Assembly: GCA_007135435.1 (NCBI GenBank)
Contig: SLIW01000180.1
Span: forward strand, 1 to 10,471
Reading direction: 5' to 3'
DNA: 10,471 nucleotides
DNA from: Natronomonas sp.
Lineage (GTDB): Archaea > Halobacteriota > Halobacteria > Halobacteriales > Haloarculaceae
The notes beneath the pieces were generated by a model. It ran no database searches, had not been told where the DNA came from, and saw only the letters and a list, made by a program, of their open reading frames with translations. Each line of letters begins with the position of its first letter. Position 1 is the first letter of the stretch. Shown here piece by piece: positions 1-7,500 of this stretch. The translations under genes were made by a program, and so were the position numbers.

Positions 1-500
1 AGCAGGTCCAGCAGCTCCGCCTCGGTCGCGTTCCCGCAGCGGATCGCCTCGCGTGGTGCTCGGCCGGCCCGTTCGACCGTCTCGATCGCCTCGGTCGGTG
101 CGTACCCCCGTTCCCGCGCGAGCCACGCCGCCGAGACGATGCCCGTCCGGCCGAGCCCCGCGTTGCAGTGGACGGCCACGCGACCGCCGCCGTCCGCCGC
201 CGTCGCCCGGATCGCGTCGAGCGCGGCGGTGAGCGTCGCCTCGTCGGGCAGGTGGCGGTCGCGGATCGGGGCGTGGGCGACCTCGAAGCGGTCCGCGTAG
301 GCCCGTGGGAGCCCCCAGCGGATCGCCTCGGGGGCCGACAGGAGACAGACGACGCGGTCGACCTCCCGCGCCGCGAGCGCGTCCGCCCAGGCGTCCAGCG
401 GATCGCCGAGGTGCCCCGGCCGACAGACGCCGTCGACCGGCTCGCCCGGCGCGATGGACGCCAGGTTCGCCCGCAGGTCTCCGGCAGCGCGCTCGCTCAT
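1..500 (-). CDS. Cys-based protein phosphatase (dual-specificity/tyrosine phosphatase fold), 3' end cut by window
   Basis: Reading leftward from the ATG at 500-498, the frame stays open for 166 codons to the window edge with no stop, so the C-terminus is missing. Residues 111-120 read HCNAGLGRTG, the CX5R phosphatase signature: C112 would be the nucleophile and R118 the phosphate-binding arginine. An acidic stretch at residues 79-86 (IRDRHLPD) lies where these enzymes carry their general-acid loop. The protein is cytosolic: no signal peptide or membrane segment is seen. Such enzymes remove phosphate from Ser/Thr/Tyr of proteins or sometimes from small molecules; the substrate here is unknown. 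The gene starts 57 bases after the rfcC stop on the same strand, and I see no T/A-rich promoter box in that gap, so it is probably co-transcribed with rfcC. The family call is firm; specificity and the exact start are less so. Confidence 0.88.
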   Translation of the reverse strand, partial: MSERAAGDLRANLASIAPGEPVDGVCRPGHLGDPLDAWADALAAREVDRVVCLLSAPEAIRWGLPRAYADRFEVAHAPIRDRHLPDEATLTAALDAIRATAADGGGRVAVHCNAGLGRTGIVSAAWLARERGYAPTEAIETVERAGRAPREAIRCGNATEAELLDL

Positions 501-557
501 GGGTGTCCGCCTCCGGTCACGACGCCGTCGGGTCGGTGGGTCATGCTCTTGCGCCCC

Positions 558-1616
558 TCACCGCCCCAGCTCGGCAACCAGCCGGCCGAGATGGACCCGG
601 TCGGTGGTACCCTCGTGCATCTCGCGGTCGATCTCGGCGGCGAGGAGGTGGAACCGGGCGAGGTCGTCCCCGTCGTACCGCGCCCGCGCCGCCTCGAGCA
701 GCTCGCCGAGCACCTCCTCGCCCGCGTAGCCGCGGTCGTAGAGCAGCTCGTCGAGGCCCTTCCGCGCGTCCGCGAACTCCCCGGCGTCGGCGTCCTCGAG
801 GATCGCCTCGAGCTCGTCGCGGATGCCCACGTCGCCGAGCGCCTCGTAGGCGGCCTGCATCGTCACCGCTCCCTCGTCCTCGTAGGCGGTCTGGGCGCCG
901 AGGATGGCCTTCCGGAGGTCGCCGTCGCCGTAGCCGGCGACGTACTCGATGCCGTCGTCGTCGTGGTCGACGCCCTCGCGCTCGACGATGCGCTCGAGCA
1001 CCTCCACCGCCTCGGCGTGGGAGGGCGCCCGGACCGGCACCGGGAAGCACCGCGACTCGATCGGCGGGATGAGCTTCGATGGCTGCCGGGTCGCGATGAC
1101 GAACTGCGTCGTCTCGTAGTGGCGCTCCATGACCCGGCGGAGCGCCTGCTGGAAGTCCTCGCGGATCGCCTCCGCGTTGTCGAGCAGGATCGTCTTGTAG
1201 GGGCTGGCCGTCGGCCGGTAGGCCGCGTACTCCTTGAGGACGTGGTTGACCATCTCGGCCTTCGACCAGTCGCTCTTGTACCGCTTGCTCACCTGCTGTT
1301 TCTGGCCCGTACCGAGCTGCTTGACCCAGGAGATCTCCCCGGAGAGGAACGGCGCGAACCGCGGGTCGTTCCTGATCTCCTTCTTCGTCCGCTGGAAGAA
1401 GTCCGCCAGGTTCAGCTCAAGGAAGTCGTTGTCGGGGTCGTCGTGGGCCTCCTGGGCGAGGGCTCGGACGGCCGCGGTCTTGCCCGCGCCACGGGGGCCG
1501 AACACGACCAGGTTCATCGGCTCCTCGACCGCCCGCGTCAGGCTCTCGCGGACCTCCCGCTGGGGGAGTTCCGCGAGCGCCGGCGCGTGCTCGTCCGTCC
1601 ACAGCGGCGACTCCAT
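558..1616 (-). CDS. rfcC: Replication factor C small subunit 2 (RfcC-type clamp-loader subunit)
   Basis: This 352-residue AAA+ protein belongs to the clamp loader that opens the PCNA ring and places it on primed DNA. Visible motifs are the Walker A GPRGAGKT (residues 40-47), a Walker B-like strand TILLDNAEA (142-150), the sensor-1 region FVIATRQPS (172-180), the SRC box IESRC (186-190) that supplies the arginine finger, and a helical C-terminal collar. Compared with RfcA in the same window ([21 protein letters not shown]), the catalytic Glu of Walker B is Asn147 and the sensor-1 strand is changed, so this subunit probably binds ATP but hydrolyses it weakly or not at all. Haloarchaea are known to have such a second small subunit, called RfcC. 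The ATG start is supported by a promoter box about 28 bases upstream. The phosphatase gene downstream is probably in the same transcript. Confidence 0.93.
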   Translation of the reverse strand: MESPLWTDEHAPALAELPQREVRESLTRAVEEPMNLVVFGPRGAGKTAAVRALAQEAHDDPDNDFLELNLADFFQRTKKEIRNDPRFAPFLSGEISWVKQLGTGQKQQVSKRYKSDWSKAEMVNHVLKEYAAYRPTASPYKTILLDNAEAIREDFQQALRRVMERHYETTQFVIATRQPSKLIPPIESRCFPVPVRAPSHAEAVEVLERIVEREGVDHDDDGIEYVAGYGDGDLRKAILGAQTAYEDEGAVTMQAAYEALGDVGIRDELEAILEDADAGEFADARKGLDELLYDRGYAGEEVLGELLEAARARYDGDDLARFHLLAAEIDREMHEGTTDRVHLGRLVAELGR

Positions 1617-1641
1617 CGTCCGTCCCTATCGCGGCGGGCGC

Positions 1642-1646
1642 AAAAA
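1642..1646 (-). promoter_or_regulatory. Likely TATA box of rfcC
   Basis: On the minus strand this is a TTTTT core within ccctttttgcg, in otherwise G+C-rich DNA and centred about 28 bases upstream of the rfcC ATG at 1616. That spacing fits an archaeal TATA box driving a leaderless or nearly leaderless transcript. Confidence 0.6.
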
Positions 1647-1700
1647 GGGTCTCCCTTCTCGACCACGCGCTCGCCCGACTCCGACGACAGCGGAGTCGCC

Positions 1701-1705
1701 TTTTT
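1701..1705 (+). promoter_or_regulatory. Likely TATA box of the phosphohexomutase gene
   Basis: A TTTTT core (gcctttttggg) is centred about 27 bases upstream of the ATG at 1730. It mirrors the rfcC box on the other strand, so the 113-base gap holds two back-to-back leaderless promoters about 60 bases apart. Confidence 0.6.
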
Positions 1706-1729
1706 GGGACGTCGGGTCGTCGCTCCGCC

Positions 1730-3172
1730 ATGGACGTCGCGTTCGGCACCGACGGCTGGCGGACGACCGTCGACGAGTTCACGACGCCGCGGATCCGGGC
1801 GGTCGGACAGGCCGTCGCGGACTACGTCCGGGAGAATGCGGACGGGTCCACGGCACTCAGCGACCTCGGCGTCGTCGTCGGGTACGACCCGCGGGAGGGC
1901 TCGCGAGGCGCCGCCGAGGAGCTGAGTCGGGTCCTCGCCGCCAACGGGATCGATGCCTACCTCCCGCGCCGGGACACCCCGACGCCGGTCGTCGCCTGGA
2001 CCGTCCTCGACCGCGGGCTCGACGGCGCCCTCCAGGTGACCGCCAGCCACAACCCGCCCGAGTACAACGGGATCAAGTTCGTCCCCGCCGACGGCGCCCC
2101 GGCGCTGCCGGCGGTGACCGACTGGCTGGCCGACCACCTCCGGGCGCCCGACCCCTGCGCCGAGTCCGAACAGGGCCGCGTCCACGAGGTCGACCTCCTG
2201 GAACCGTACCTCGAGCACGCGCTGGCGTTCGTGCGGGACGCCGGTGTCGAAAACGCCCAGGACGTCGAGGGCGCCCCCGACCTCTCGGGGGTCACGGTAG
2301 CCTACGACGCGATGCACGGCAGCGGTCGGGGGGTCACCGACGTGCTGCTCGAGCGCGCCGACGCGGAGGTCGTGCGATTGCGGACCGAGGCCGACCCGAC
2401 GTTCGGCGGCACACCGCCGGAGCCGTCCGCCGACCGGCTCGGCGACCTCGCCGAGCGGGTGGCTGCGGGGGCCGCCGACCTGGGGATCGCCAACGACGGC
2501 GACGCCGACCGCATCGCCGTCGCGACGCCCGACCGGGGCGTGGTGGACGCGAACTGGCTGTTCGCGGCCCTGTACGACCACCTGATCGCCGCCGCCGACC
2601 CGGCCCCCGGCGCCGGCGACGCCGTCCGCACCGTCTCGACGACGTTCCTGATCGATCGGCTCGCCGAGGCGCACGGCCAGTCGGCCCACGAGACGCCGGT
2701 GGGCTTCAAGTGGGTCGCCGCGGCGATGGCCGACCACGACGCGCTGGTCGGCGGCGAAGAGTCAGGGGGCTTCGGCGTCCGGGGTCACCTCCGCAACAAG
2801 GACGGGATCCTGGTCGCGCTACTGGTGGCCGCGGCCCACGCGGTCGAGCCCCTGGACGACCGCCTGGACCGCATCCGGGACGCACACGGCGACATCGTCC
2901 AGGACCGGATCAGCGTCGCGTGTCCGGACGCCCGGAAGGCGGGCGTCATCGAGCGGCTCGACGACGAGATCCCCGACACCGTGGCCGGGACGGCCGTCGA
3001 GTCGGTCGGCACCGCCGACGGCTTCAAGCTCCGGCTCGCCGACGGCTCGTGGCTGCTCGTCCGCCCCAGCGGCACCGAGCCGAAGCTCCGGGTCTACGCG
3101 GAGGCGGGATCCCGTGAACGCGTCGACGAGCTGCTCCGGGCGGGGGGTGATCTGGTCGAACCACTCGTCTGA
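1730..3172 (+). CDS. Phosphoglucomutase/phosphomannomutase-family enzyme (alpha-D-phosphohexomutase)
   Basis: This 480-residue cytosolic enzyme would move phosphate between C1 and C6 of a hexose (glucose, mannose or glucosamine phosphate), supplying nucleotide sugars for glycoprotein and cell-surface glycan synthesis or for glycogen-type metabolism. All four family signatures are in order: FGTDGWR at 5-11; the phosphoserine loop TASHNP at 104-109, with S106 the catalytic serine; the metal-binding NDGDADR at 255-261; and the sugar-recognition loop GGEESGG at 341-347. The phosphate-binding loop RPSGTEPKLR at 445-454 completes domain 4. Length is normal for the family. The start is set by the promoter box 27 bases upstream and by family N-termini opening with FGTDGWR. 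Haloarchaea usually have several paralogues, and the motifs do not say whether this one is Pgm, Pmm or GlmM. It converges with the lipoprotein gene. Confidence 0.93.
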   Translation: MDVAFGTDGWRTTVDEFTTPRIRAVGQAVADYVRENADGSTALSDLGVVVGYDPREGSRGAAEELSRVLAANGIDAYLPRRDTPTPVVAWTVLDRGLDGALQVTASHNPPEYNGIKFVPADGAPALPAVTDWLADHLRAPDPCAESEQGRVHEVDLLEPYLEHALAFVRDAGVENAQDVEGAPDLSGVTVAYDAMHGSGRGVTDVLLERADAEVVRLRTEADPTFGGTPPEPSADRLGDLAERVAAGAADLGIANDGDADRIAVATPDRGVVDANWLFAALYDHLIAAADPAPGAGDAVRTVSTTFLIDRLAEAHGQSAHETPVGFKWVAAAMADHDALVGGEESGGFGVRGHLRNKDGILVALLVAAAHAVEPLDDRLDRIRDAHGDIVQDRISVACPDARKAGVIERLDDEIPDTVAGTAVESVGTADGFKLRLADGSWLLVRPSGTEPKLRVYAEAGSRERVDELLRAGGDLVEPLV

Positions 3173-3230
3173 CGCGGCTGTCTGGGGTCTCTTGTCTATT
3201 GGGAGCCTGCGTTCGGCACCCTTGCAGCCG

Positions 3231-3683
3231 TCAACAGTCGACGCGGATTCCGTCTCCTGGATCGCCGTCAGCATCGGTTCCCTCGGTTCGATACACGTCG
3301 TCGCCAACGAGGTAGATGGCCGCCACGGCGTAGTCCAGGTGCTCGTCCGGCCCGTCATCGGTCTCACGGGTCACACCGAACTCGGTCCGGACCTCGAGGA
3401 ACTCGCCGGCCTCCCCCGGCCGTCGTTCCACGATCGCCGGTGCAAGTGGCCCGTCGATGTGCTCGTCAGCACCGGTCACGATCTCCTCCCGGATGAACTG
3501 CTCCTCGCAGTCTCTGACGCGGTCCTCCAGGCCATTCTGGTGGTCGGTCTCCCCCGGGGTGGCCGTCCCGTCTTCTTGTTCGCCCTCCTCCTCGCCTCCC
3601 GATCCGTCGACGCCGTCGAGACATCCCGCTCCCCCGGTCAGAACGGCGAGACCTGTCGCCGCGATAATCGTGCGCCGTCTCAT
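3231..3683 (-). CDS. Small secreted lipoprotein of unknown function
   Basis: I chose the ATG at 3683 (150 residues) because the N-terminus [20 protein letters not shown] then leads straight to Cys21. That gives an Arg-rich, Tat-like n-region, a short hydrophobic core and a lipobox ending GAGC, as in haloarchaeal lipoproteins. A promoter box lies about 26 bases upstream. A longer in-frame GTG start at 3746 would add 21 residues ahead of the signal peptide and is unlikely. After Cys21 comes a low-complexity acidic Gly/Glu/Asp linker (residues 22-45), then a compact domain of about 100 residues with strand-like segments ([30 protein letters not shown]) and a second Cys near residue 58, with another as the last residue, which could pair outside the cell. 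The mature protein would sit on the outer face of the membrane. I do not recognise the domain. It lies 59 bases downstream of the acetyltransferase gene on the same strand but seems to have its own promoter. Confidence 0.8.
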   Translation of the reverse strand: MRRRTIIAATGLAVLTGGAGCLDGVDGSGGEEEGEQEDGTATPGETDHQNGLEDRVRDCEEQFIREEIVTGADEHIDGPLAPAIVERRPGEAGEFLEVRTEFGVTRETDDGPDEHLDYAVAAIYLVGDDVYRTEGTDADGDPGDGIRVDC

Positions 3684-3707
3684 ACCGTGGACCGATCCGG
3701 CCGAAGG

Positions 3708-3711
3708 TAAA
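3708..3711 (-). promoter_or_regulatory. Possible TATA box of the lipoprotein gene
   Basis: On the minus strand the sequence ggcctttacc has a TTTA core about 26 bases upstream of the ATG at 3683. It supports the shorter start and a leaderless transcript independent of the acetyltransferase gene. Confidence 0.45.
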
Positions 3712-3742
3712 GGCCTTCTCGTGGGACAAATCGCTCTTTCAT

Positions 3743-4141
3743 TCACCCCCGACGACGGCGACGCATCCGTCGAGGGTCACGCCGTCCGCGACACCGATGG
3801 CCGTCGCACTCGACGGCGAACCCGAGCGACTCGTAGAACGCCCGAACGTCGGGCTCGAACCCCGCCGTCAGCACCGGTCGGCGGGCCGCCGCCTCCCCGA
3901 CGAGCGCCGTGCCGATCCCCTGCCCACGGCGGCCCGGGCGGACCGCGACGGCCTCCACCTCGAGCCCCGAGAGGACGAGCCCGCCCAGGATCCGGCCGTC
4001 GTCGACCGCGACCAGGACCGCCGACCGCCGGAGCGATCCCTCGTCGACCTCCAGCAGGGCGCCCTCGATGATGCTCCGGACCGTCACGTACTCCGACGGG
4101 GTCGCCGAGCGAACAGCGACGCCTGGGTCCTCCGATCGCAT
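3743..4141 (-). CDS. GNAT-family N-acetyltransferase
   Basis: This is a 132-residue acetyl-CoA-dependent N-acetyltransferase of the small, single-domain GNAT type. Strand 4 and the acetyl-CoA pyrophosphate loop are clear: [20 protein letters not shown] at 62-81, with RRGQGIG (71-77) the binding loop. The C-terminal half has the usual [17 protein letters not shown] (95-111), including the Tyr in AFYESLGF commonly used as general acid. The substrate is unknown. The ATG at 4141 directly abuts the samp2 stop codon, so the two are almost certainly translated from one mRNA. The C-terminus is odd: residues 116-132 hold 11 arginines ([10 protein letters not shown] then MRRRRRG) with poor G/C at third positions, out of character for a haloarchaeal protein, and suggest a frame change near the end. 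The function may still be intact because the core fold is complete before that point. Confidence 0.87.
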   Translation of the reverse strand: MRSEDPGVAVRSATPSEYVTVRSIIEGALLEVDEGSLRRSAVLVAVDDGRILGGLVLSGLEVEAVAVRPGRRGQGIGTALVGEAAARRPVLTAGFEPDVRAFYESLGFAVECDGHRCRGRRDPRRMRRRRRG

Positions 4142-4348
4142 CTATCCCCCCTTGATCAGCCGGAGCACCTGGACCTCGTCGGCGTCGGCGTCGACCGACC
4201 GGTCCTCGGGCACCGGCGTACCGTCGACGAGCACGGACGCCTCGTGGGGCGAGAGGCCGACTTCCCCGAGGACGTCGCCGTAGGTGGCGTCGGATGGCAA
4301 CTCGAGGTCGTGGGTTCCTTCGCCGACGACCTCACACCGCACGTGCAT
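4142..4348 (-). CDS. samp2: SAMP2-type ubiquitin-like small archaeal modifier protein
   Basis: This 68-residue beta-grasp protein (MoaD/ThiS/ubiquitin fold) ends in the diagnostic di-glycine: VLRLIKGG. In Haloferax volcanii SAMP2 is adenylated by the E1-like UbaA, forms isopeptide bonds with lysines of target proteins and also carries sulfur for tRNA wobble-uridine thiolation. The [18 protein letters not shown] stretch (32-49) and the C-terminal VLRLIKGG match my recollection of SAMP2 rather than SAMP1, which is longer. The ATG at 4348 opens [11 protein letters not shown], the first strand; further upstream in the same frame the sequence runs into the divergent promoter region and is not protein-like. 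The acetyltransferase gene follows with no gap. Its only lysine is K66. In an ungapped C-terminal alignment from memory, the position of the H. volcanii chain-forming Lys58 is Gln60. Confidence 0.92.
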   Translation of the reverse strand: MHVRCEVVGEGTHDLELPSDATYGDVLGEVGLSPHEASVLVDGTPVPEDRSVDADADEVQVLRLIKGG

Positions 4349-4369
4349 ACACCTCGTAGGGGACGGGAG

Positions 4370-4378
4370 GGGTTTCAG
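4370..4378 (-). promoter_or_regulatory. Weak candidate TATA element of samp2
   Basis: The minus-strand sequence ctgaaaccc, centred about 26 bases upstream of the samp2 ATG, is the least G+C-rich spot at the right distance. It is a poor match to the haloarchaeal TATA consensus, so expression from it may need an activator or may be weak. The call rests on spacing only. Confidence 0.3.
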
Positions 4379-4495
4379 CGTGCCGCTCTGTTCTGGTGGA
4401 AGGACCCCTGGTTGGAGGACGCGGTCCTCGACCCGGGTACCGCGGCTGTTCCCGACGAGCACTGTTTCCGACGACGGTCCACCCGTCTCGGGGGG

Positions 4496-4500
4496 TTTAT
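4496..4500 (+). promoter_or_regulatory. Likely TATA box of rfcA
   Basis: TTTAT within gggggtttatgcc lies 26-30 bases upstream of the ATG at 4526, which fits a leaderless archaeal transcript. It helps reject the long in-frame N-terminal extension back to 3797, which would run through samp2 and the acetyltransferase gene. The 177-base gap 4349-4525 holds this and the samp2 promoter back to back. Confidence 0.65.
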
Positions 4501-4525
4501 GCCCGGTGAGGGCCCACCCCAGGCC

Positions 4526-7500
4526 ATGAGCGACGCTGCCGCTGCGGAACGCGGACGCGAGATCTGGATCGAGAAGTTCCGCCCGCAGACCCTCGAGGAG
4601 GTCGTCGGCCACGAGGACGTCATCGACCGGCTCCAGCAGTACATCGAACAGGAGGAGTTGCCGCACCTCCTGTTCGCCGGGCCTGCCGGCACGGGGAAGT
4701 GTCTTACCGGGGAGACCCCGGTCCTCACCAACCGGGGGGTCGAACGGATCGGAAACGTCGTCGGTGATCGGGAAGGGTTCGGCAGTCCAGACGAGGGACT
4801 CGAGATCGTCACGTTCGACGAGGGGAGTGGGTTCGAGTTCGTGCCACCATCCCACGTCTTCGGCGAGGAGACCAGGAACCTCGTCCGGGTCACGACCCGA
4901 GACGGCAACGAGATCACGGTCACGCCAGAACATCGCCTGCTGATCATCACCTCGGCGGGACTACAGTGGAAACGCGCCGAAAACGTCCAGGCCGACGACC
5001 GGGTCGTCCGCCCACGTGAGGCGCCGCTCCCCGAGGGAGACGGCGAGCTCGACTGGACGGAGGTCCTCGACGGTGACCGGACGTTCGTTCACGTGACGGA
5101 GGCGTTCGCGGAGCGTCACGGGATCTCTGTGGTCGAAGACAACGTGGGAAGCAAGCGAATCACGTTGCACGGCATTCGAGCCGGAGAGAGCGACGACGAG
5201 ATCGCGGCTCGAACGGGGACCCCGAAGCGGACCGTCCAGGCCTACCGTCGCCAGTCGGACGGTGTCGATCTAGACGAGATTTCCACCGTCTGTTCGCTCT
5301 CGTATCTCCGCTCGCTCGACGTATCACGAGAGACACTCCGTGAGCACGTCGAGGCCATCCAGTACGTCGCGCCGAACAATCGCCGCTCGCGTCCCGTTGA
5401 ACCCCCCTGGGAGCTGACGCCCGAACTCGCAACCTTCGTCGGGCTCGCAGTGAGCGAAGCGCGTATCGAACGAGCACGGGTCAAATTCTACAACAACGAC
5501 GAGGGGCTGCTCGAGCAGTTCTCGGACGTTGCGCGGGAGACGTTCGGTGTCGATCCGAAACAGGGCGTGCAGAAGGGCGTCGAGTACCGGGCCATCGAGA
5601 ACCGGACCGTCGTTCACTACCTCGAGAGCTGCTTCTCGATCTTCGAGAGCAACGATGGGATCGGTTCCGGCATCGTTCGTGCACCGAAGGAGTCCAGACG
5701 CGCGTTCCTCCGGGCGATCTTCGACGCCGAGGGCCACATGGGAGAGAAGGGGATTCTAGAACTCACCCAGAAGGACGGCGACATGATTACCCTGCTCGCG
5801 TACCTGCTGGCGGGTGAGGGGATCCCGTCGAGACGGACGACGAAGCGGAAGTCGGCGACCAATGGGAGCGGCGAGAAGCGGGAGTACCACGTCCTCTACG
5901 TCTCGAGCGCTCCGATTCTCTCCCGGTTCGAAGCGGTCGTGGGATTCACCGTCGATGAGAAGGCGGACCGTCTCTCGGAATGCGCCGACCGCGACGGCAA
6001 TCCGAATCACGACACGATACCTGCACAGACCGCCGTCGACGAGCTATGTGAGGCACTGTACCTCCCCAAGGGCGAACTGGTGGCCGACACTCTGAACCCC
6101 GAAACGCCCGGGCGAGAGAGCCACCTCGAGGACGTCGACCGGATACTCGACGCCGCAGTCGAGAAGCTCGAGAACGCACAGGAGGCGCTCGCGACCCTCG
6201 ATCGGCTGGAAGCAGATGTCGAACGGATCGAGGCGCTACCCGCCACGTGGATCGGCGAGCGAGACCGTCTCGAACCCATCGCGGTCCGACGGGACCTCAG
6301 CGAGGAGGCCGGCGTCAGATCGGATCGGTTGCTGGAGTATTCAGACGGCCGACGAACGCCCCAATGCCGACGCGCGACGACATTATTGGAGGGGCTAGAC
6401 GCCCTCGAGGCGCCCCCGGACGCCGGGACGATTCAGTCGGAGTTGCGTGCGACAATCGACGGTCTCGACGTCCCCTACAACGACGTCGCCGAGGGGACCG
6501 ACCTCCTCGGAACGGCCGTAATAAATCTCCTTGAGAACGCGGACCACGACCTGGCGACGATCACCCGGTTCGGCACGGTCGTCGAACAGGTGCGCGGAAT
6601 CGCCTCTGGGATGCTCTCCGAGGAAGTGCTGGAACACCTCCGGACGCTCGACGTGCTCTCCCGAGGCGACCTCTATTTCGACGAGGTCGAATCCGTCGAG
6701 CACGTCTCTGAACCACAGCGGGTATACGACCTCACGGTACCGGAAACACGGAATTACGTCGCCGGGGCCATCCCGACGGTGATGCACAACACGACCTCGG
6801 CGATCGCCATCGCCAAGGAGATCTACGGCGACGACTGGCGGGAGAACTTCCTGGAGCTGAACGCCTCCGACGAGCGGGGCATCGACGTCGTCCGCGAGCG
6901 CATCAAGCGGTTCGCCCGCGCCTCCTTCGGGGGCTACGACCACCGGATCATCTTCCTCGACGAGGCCGACGCGCTCACCTCCGACGCGCAGTCGGCGCTG
7001 CGGCGGACCATGGAGCAGTTCTCCGACAACACGCGGTTCATCCTCTCGTGTAACTACTCCAGCGAGATCATCGACCCCATCCAGTCGCGGTGTGCGGTCT
7101 TCCGGTTCTCGCCGCTGAGCGACGAGGCGGTGGAGACGCAGATCCGGCGGATCGCCGACGCGGAGGGCATCGAGCTGACCGACGCCGGCGTCGAGGCCCT
7201 CGTGTACGCCGCCGGGGGGGACATGCGGAAGGCGATCAACGGCCTGCAGGCAGCGGCCGTCACGGGCGAGGTCGTCGACGAGGATGCCGTCTACGCGATC
7301 ACCGCGACGGCCCGCCCGGAGGAGATCCGCGAGATGGTGACGACGGCCCTCGACGGCGACTTCACCGCCGCCCGCGCGCAGCTGGACACCCTCCTGACCG
7401 ACGTCGGCATCGCCGGCGGCGACGTCATCGACCAGCTCCACCGCTCGGTGTGGGAGTTCGAGCTCGACGACCGCGAGGCGGTCCGGGTGATGGAGCGGAT

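Larger units (their letters stand above)
4700..6790 (+). mobile_element. Large (697-residue) LAGLIDADG intein in the RfcA P-loop
   Basis: An in-frame intein inserted between Lys58 and Thr59 of the mature protein (GPAGTGK/TT), a known insertion site in RFC genes. Splicing motifs, numbered within the intein: block [11 protein letters not shown] (1-10) with nucleophile Cys1; block B with the TPEH motif (T75, H78); block [17 protein letters not shown] (674-689); block G IPTVMHN (691-697) with His696 and Asn697; the +1 extein residue is Thr. All residues needed for self-splicing are present. Residues roughly 238-420 are a two-motif LAGLIDADG homing endonuclease. Extra segments are an HTH-like stretch at 155-191, a coiled-coil-like helix at 473-512 and two further HTH-like stretches at about 527-570 and 588-628. 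Codon choice differs from the exteins (ATA, GTA, CTA, AGA and AAT appear), which suggests horizontal movement. Boundaries are exact from the motifs; the extra domains are inference. Confidence 0.93.

Noticed and set aside
168..1925. Long plus-strand open frame over rfcC
   Set aside because: Shadow of the minus-strand rfcC and phosphatase genes; Arg/Val-rich with no domain, while rfcC has clear RFC motifs.
1538..2737. Long minus-strand open frame antisense to the mutase
   Set aside because: Antisense shadow with no recognisable domain and no promoter of its own.
1234..3117. Long plus-strand open frame across rfcC and the mutase
   Set aside because: Very Arg/Pro-rich, out of frame with the mutase that carries all family motifs; an effect of high G+C.
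3684..3746. GTG start extending the lipoprotein by 21 residues
   Set aside because: It would put the signal peptide inside the protein, and the promoter box lies within the extension.
3797..4525. A 243-codon in-frame extension upstream of RfcA
   Set aside because: It is antisense to samp2 and the acetyltransferase gene, is not protein-like, and the promoter box at 4496-4500 places the start at 4526.
4349..4933. N-terminal extension of the samp2 frame to 263 residues
   Set aside because: It runs antisense to the start of rfcA and its intein; SAMP2 proteins are about 66 residues, as is the piece from 4348.
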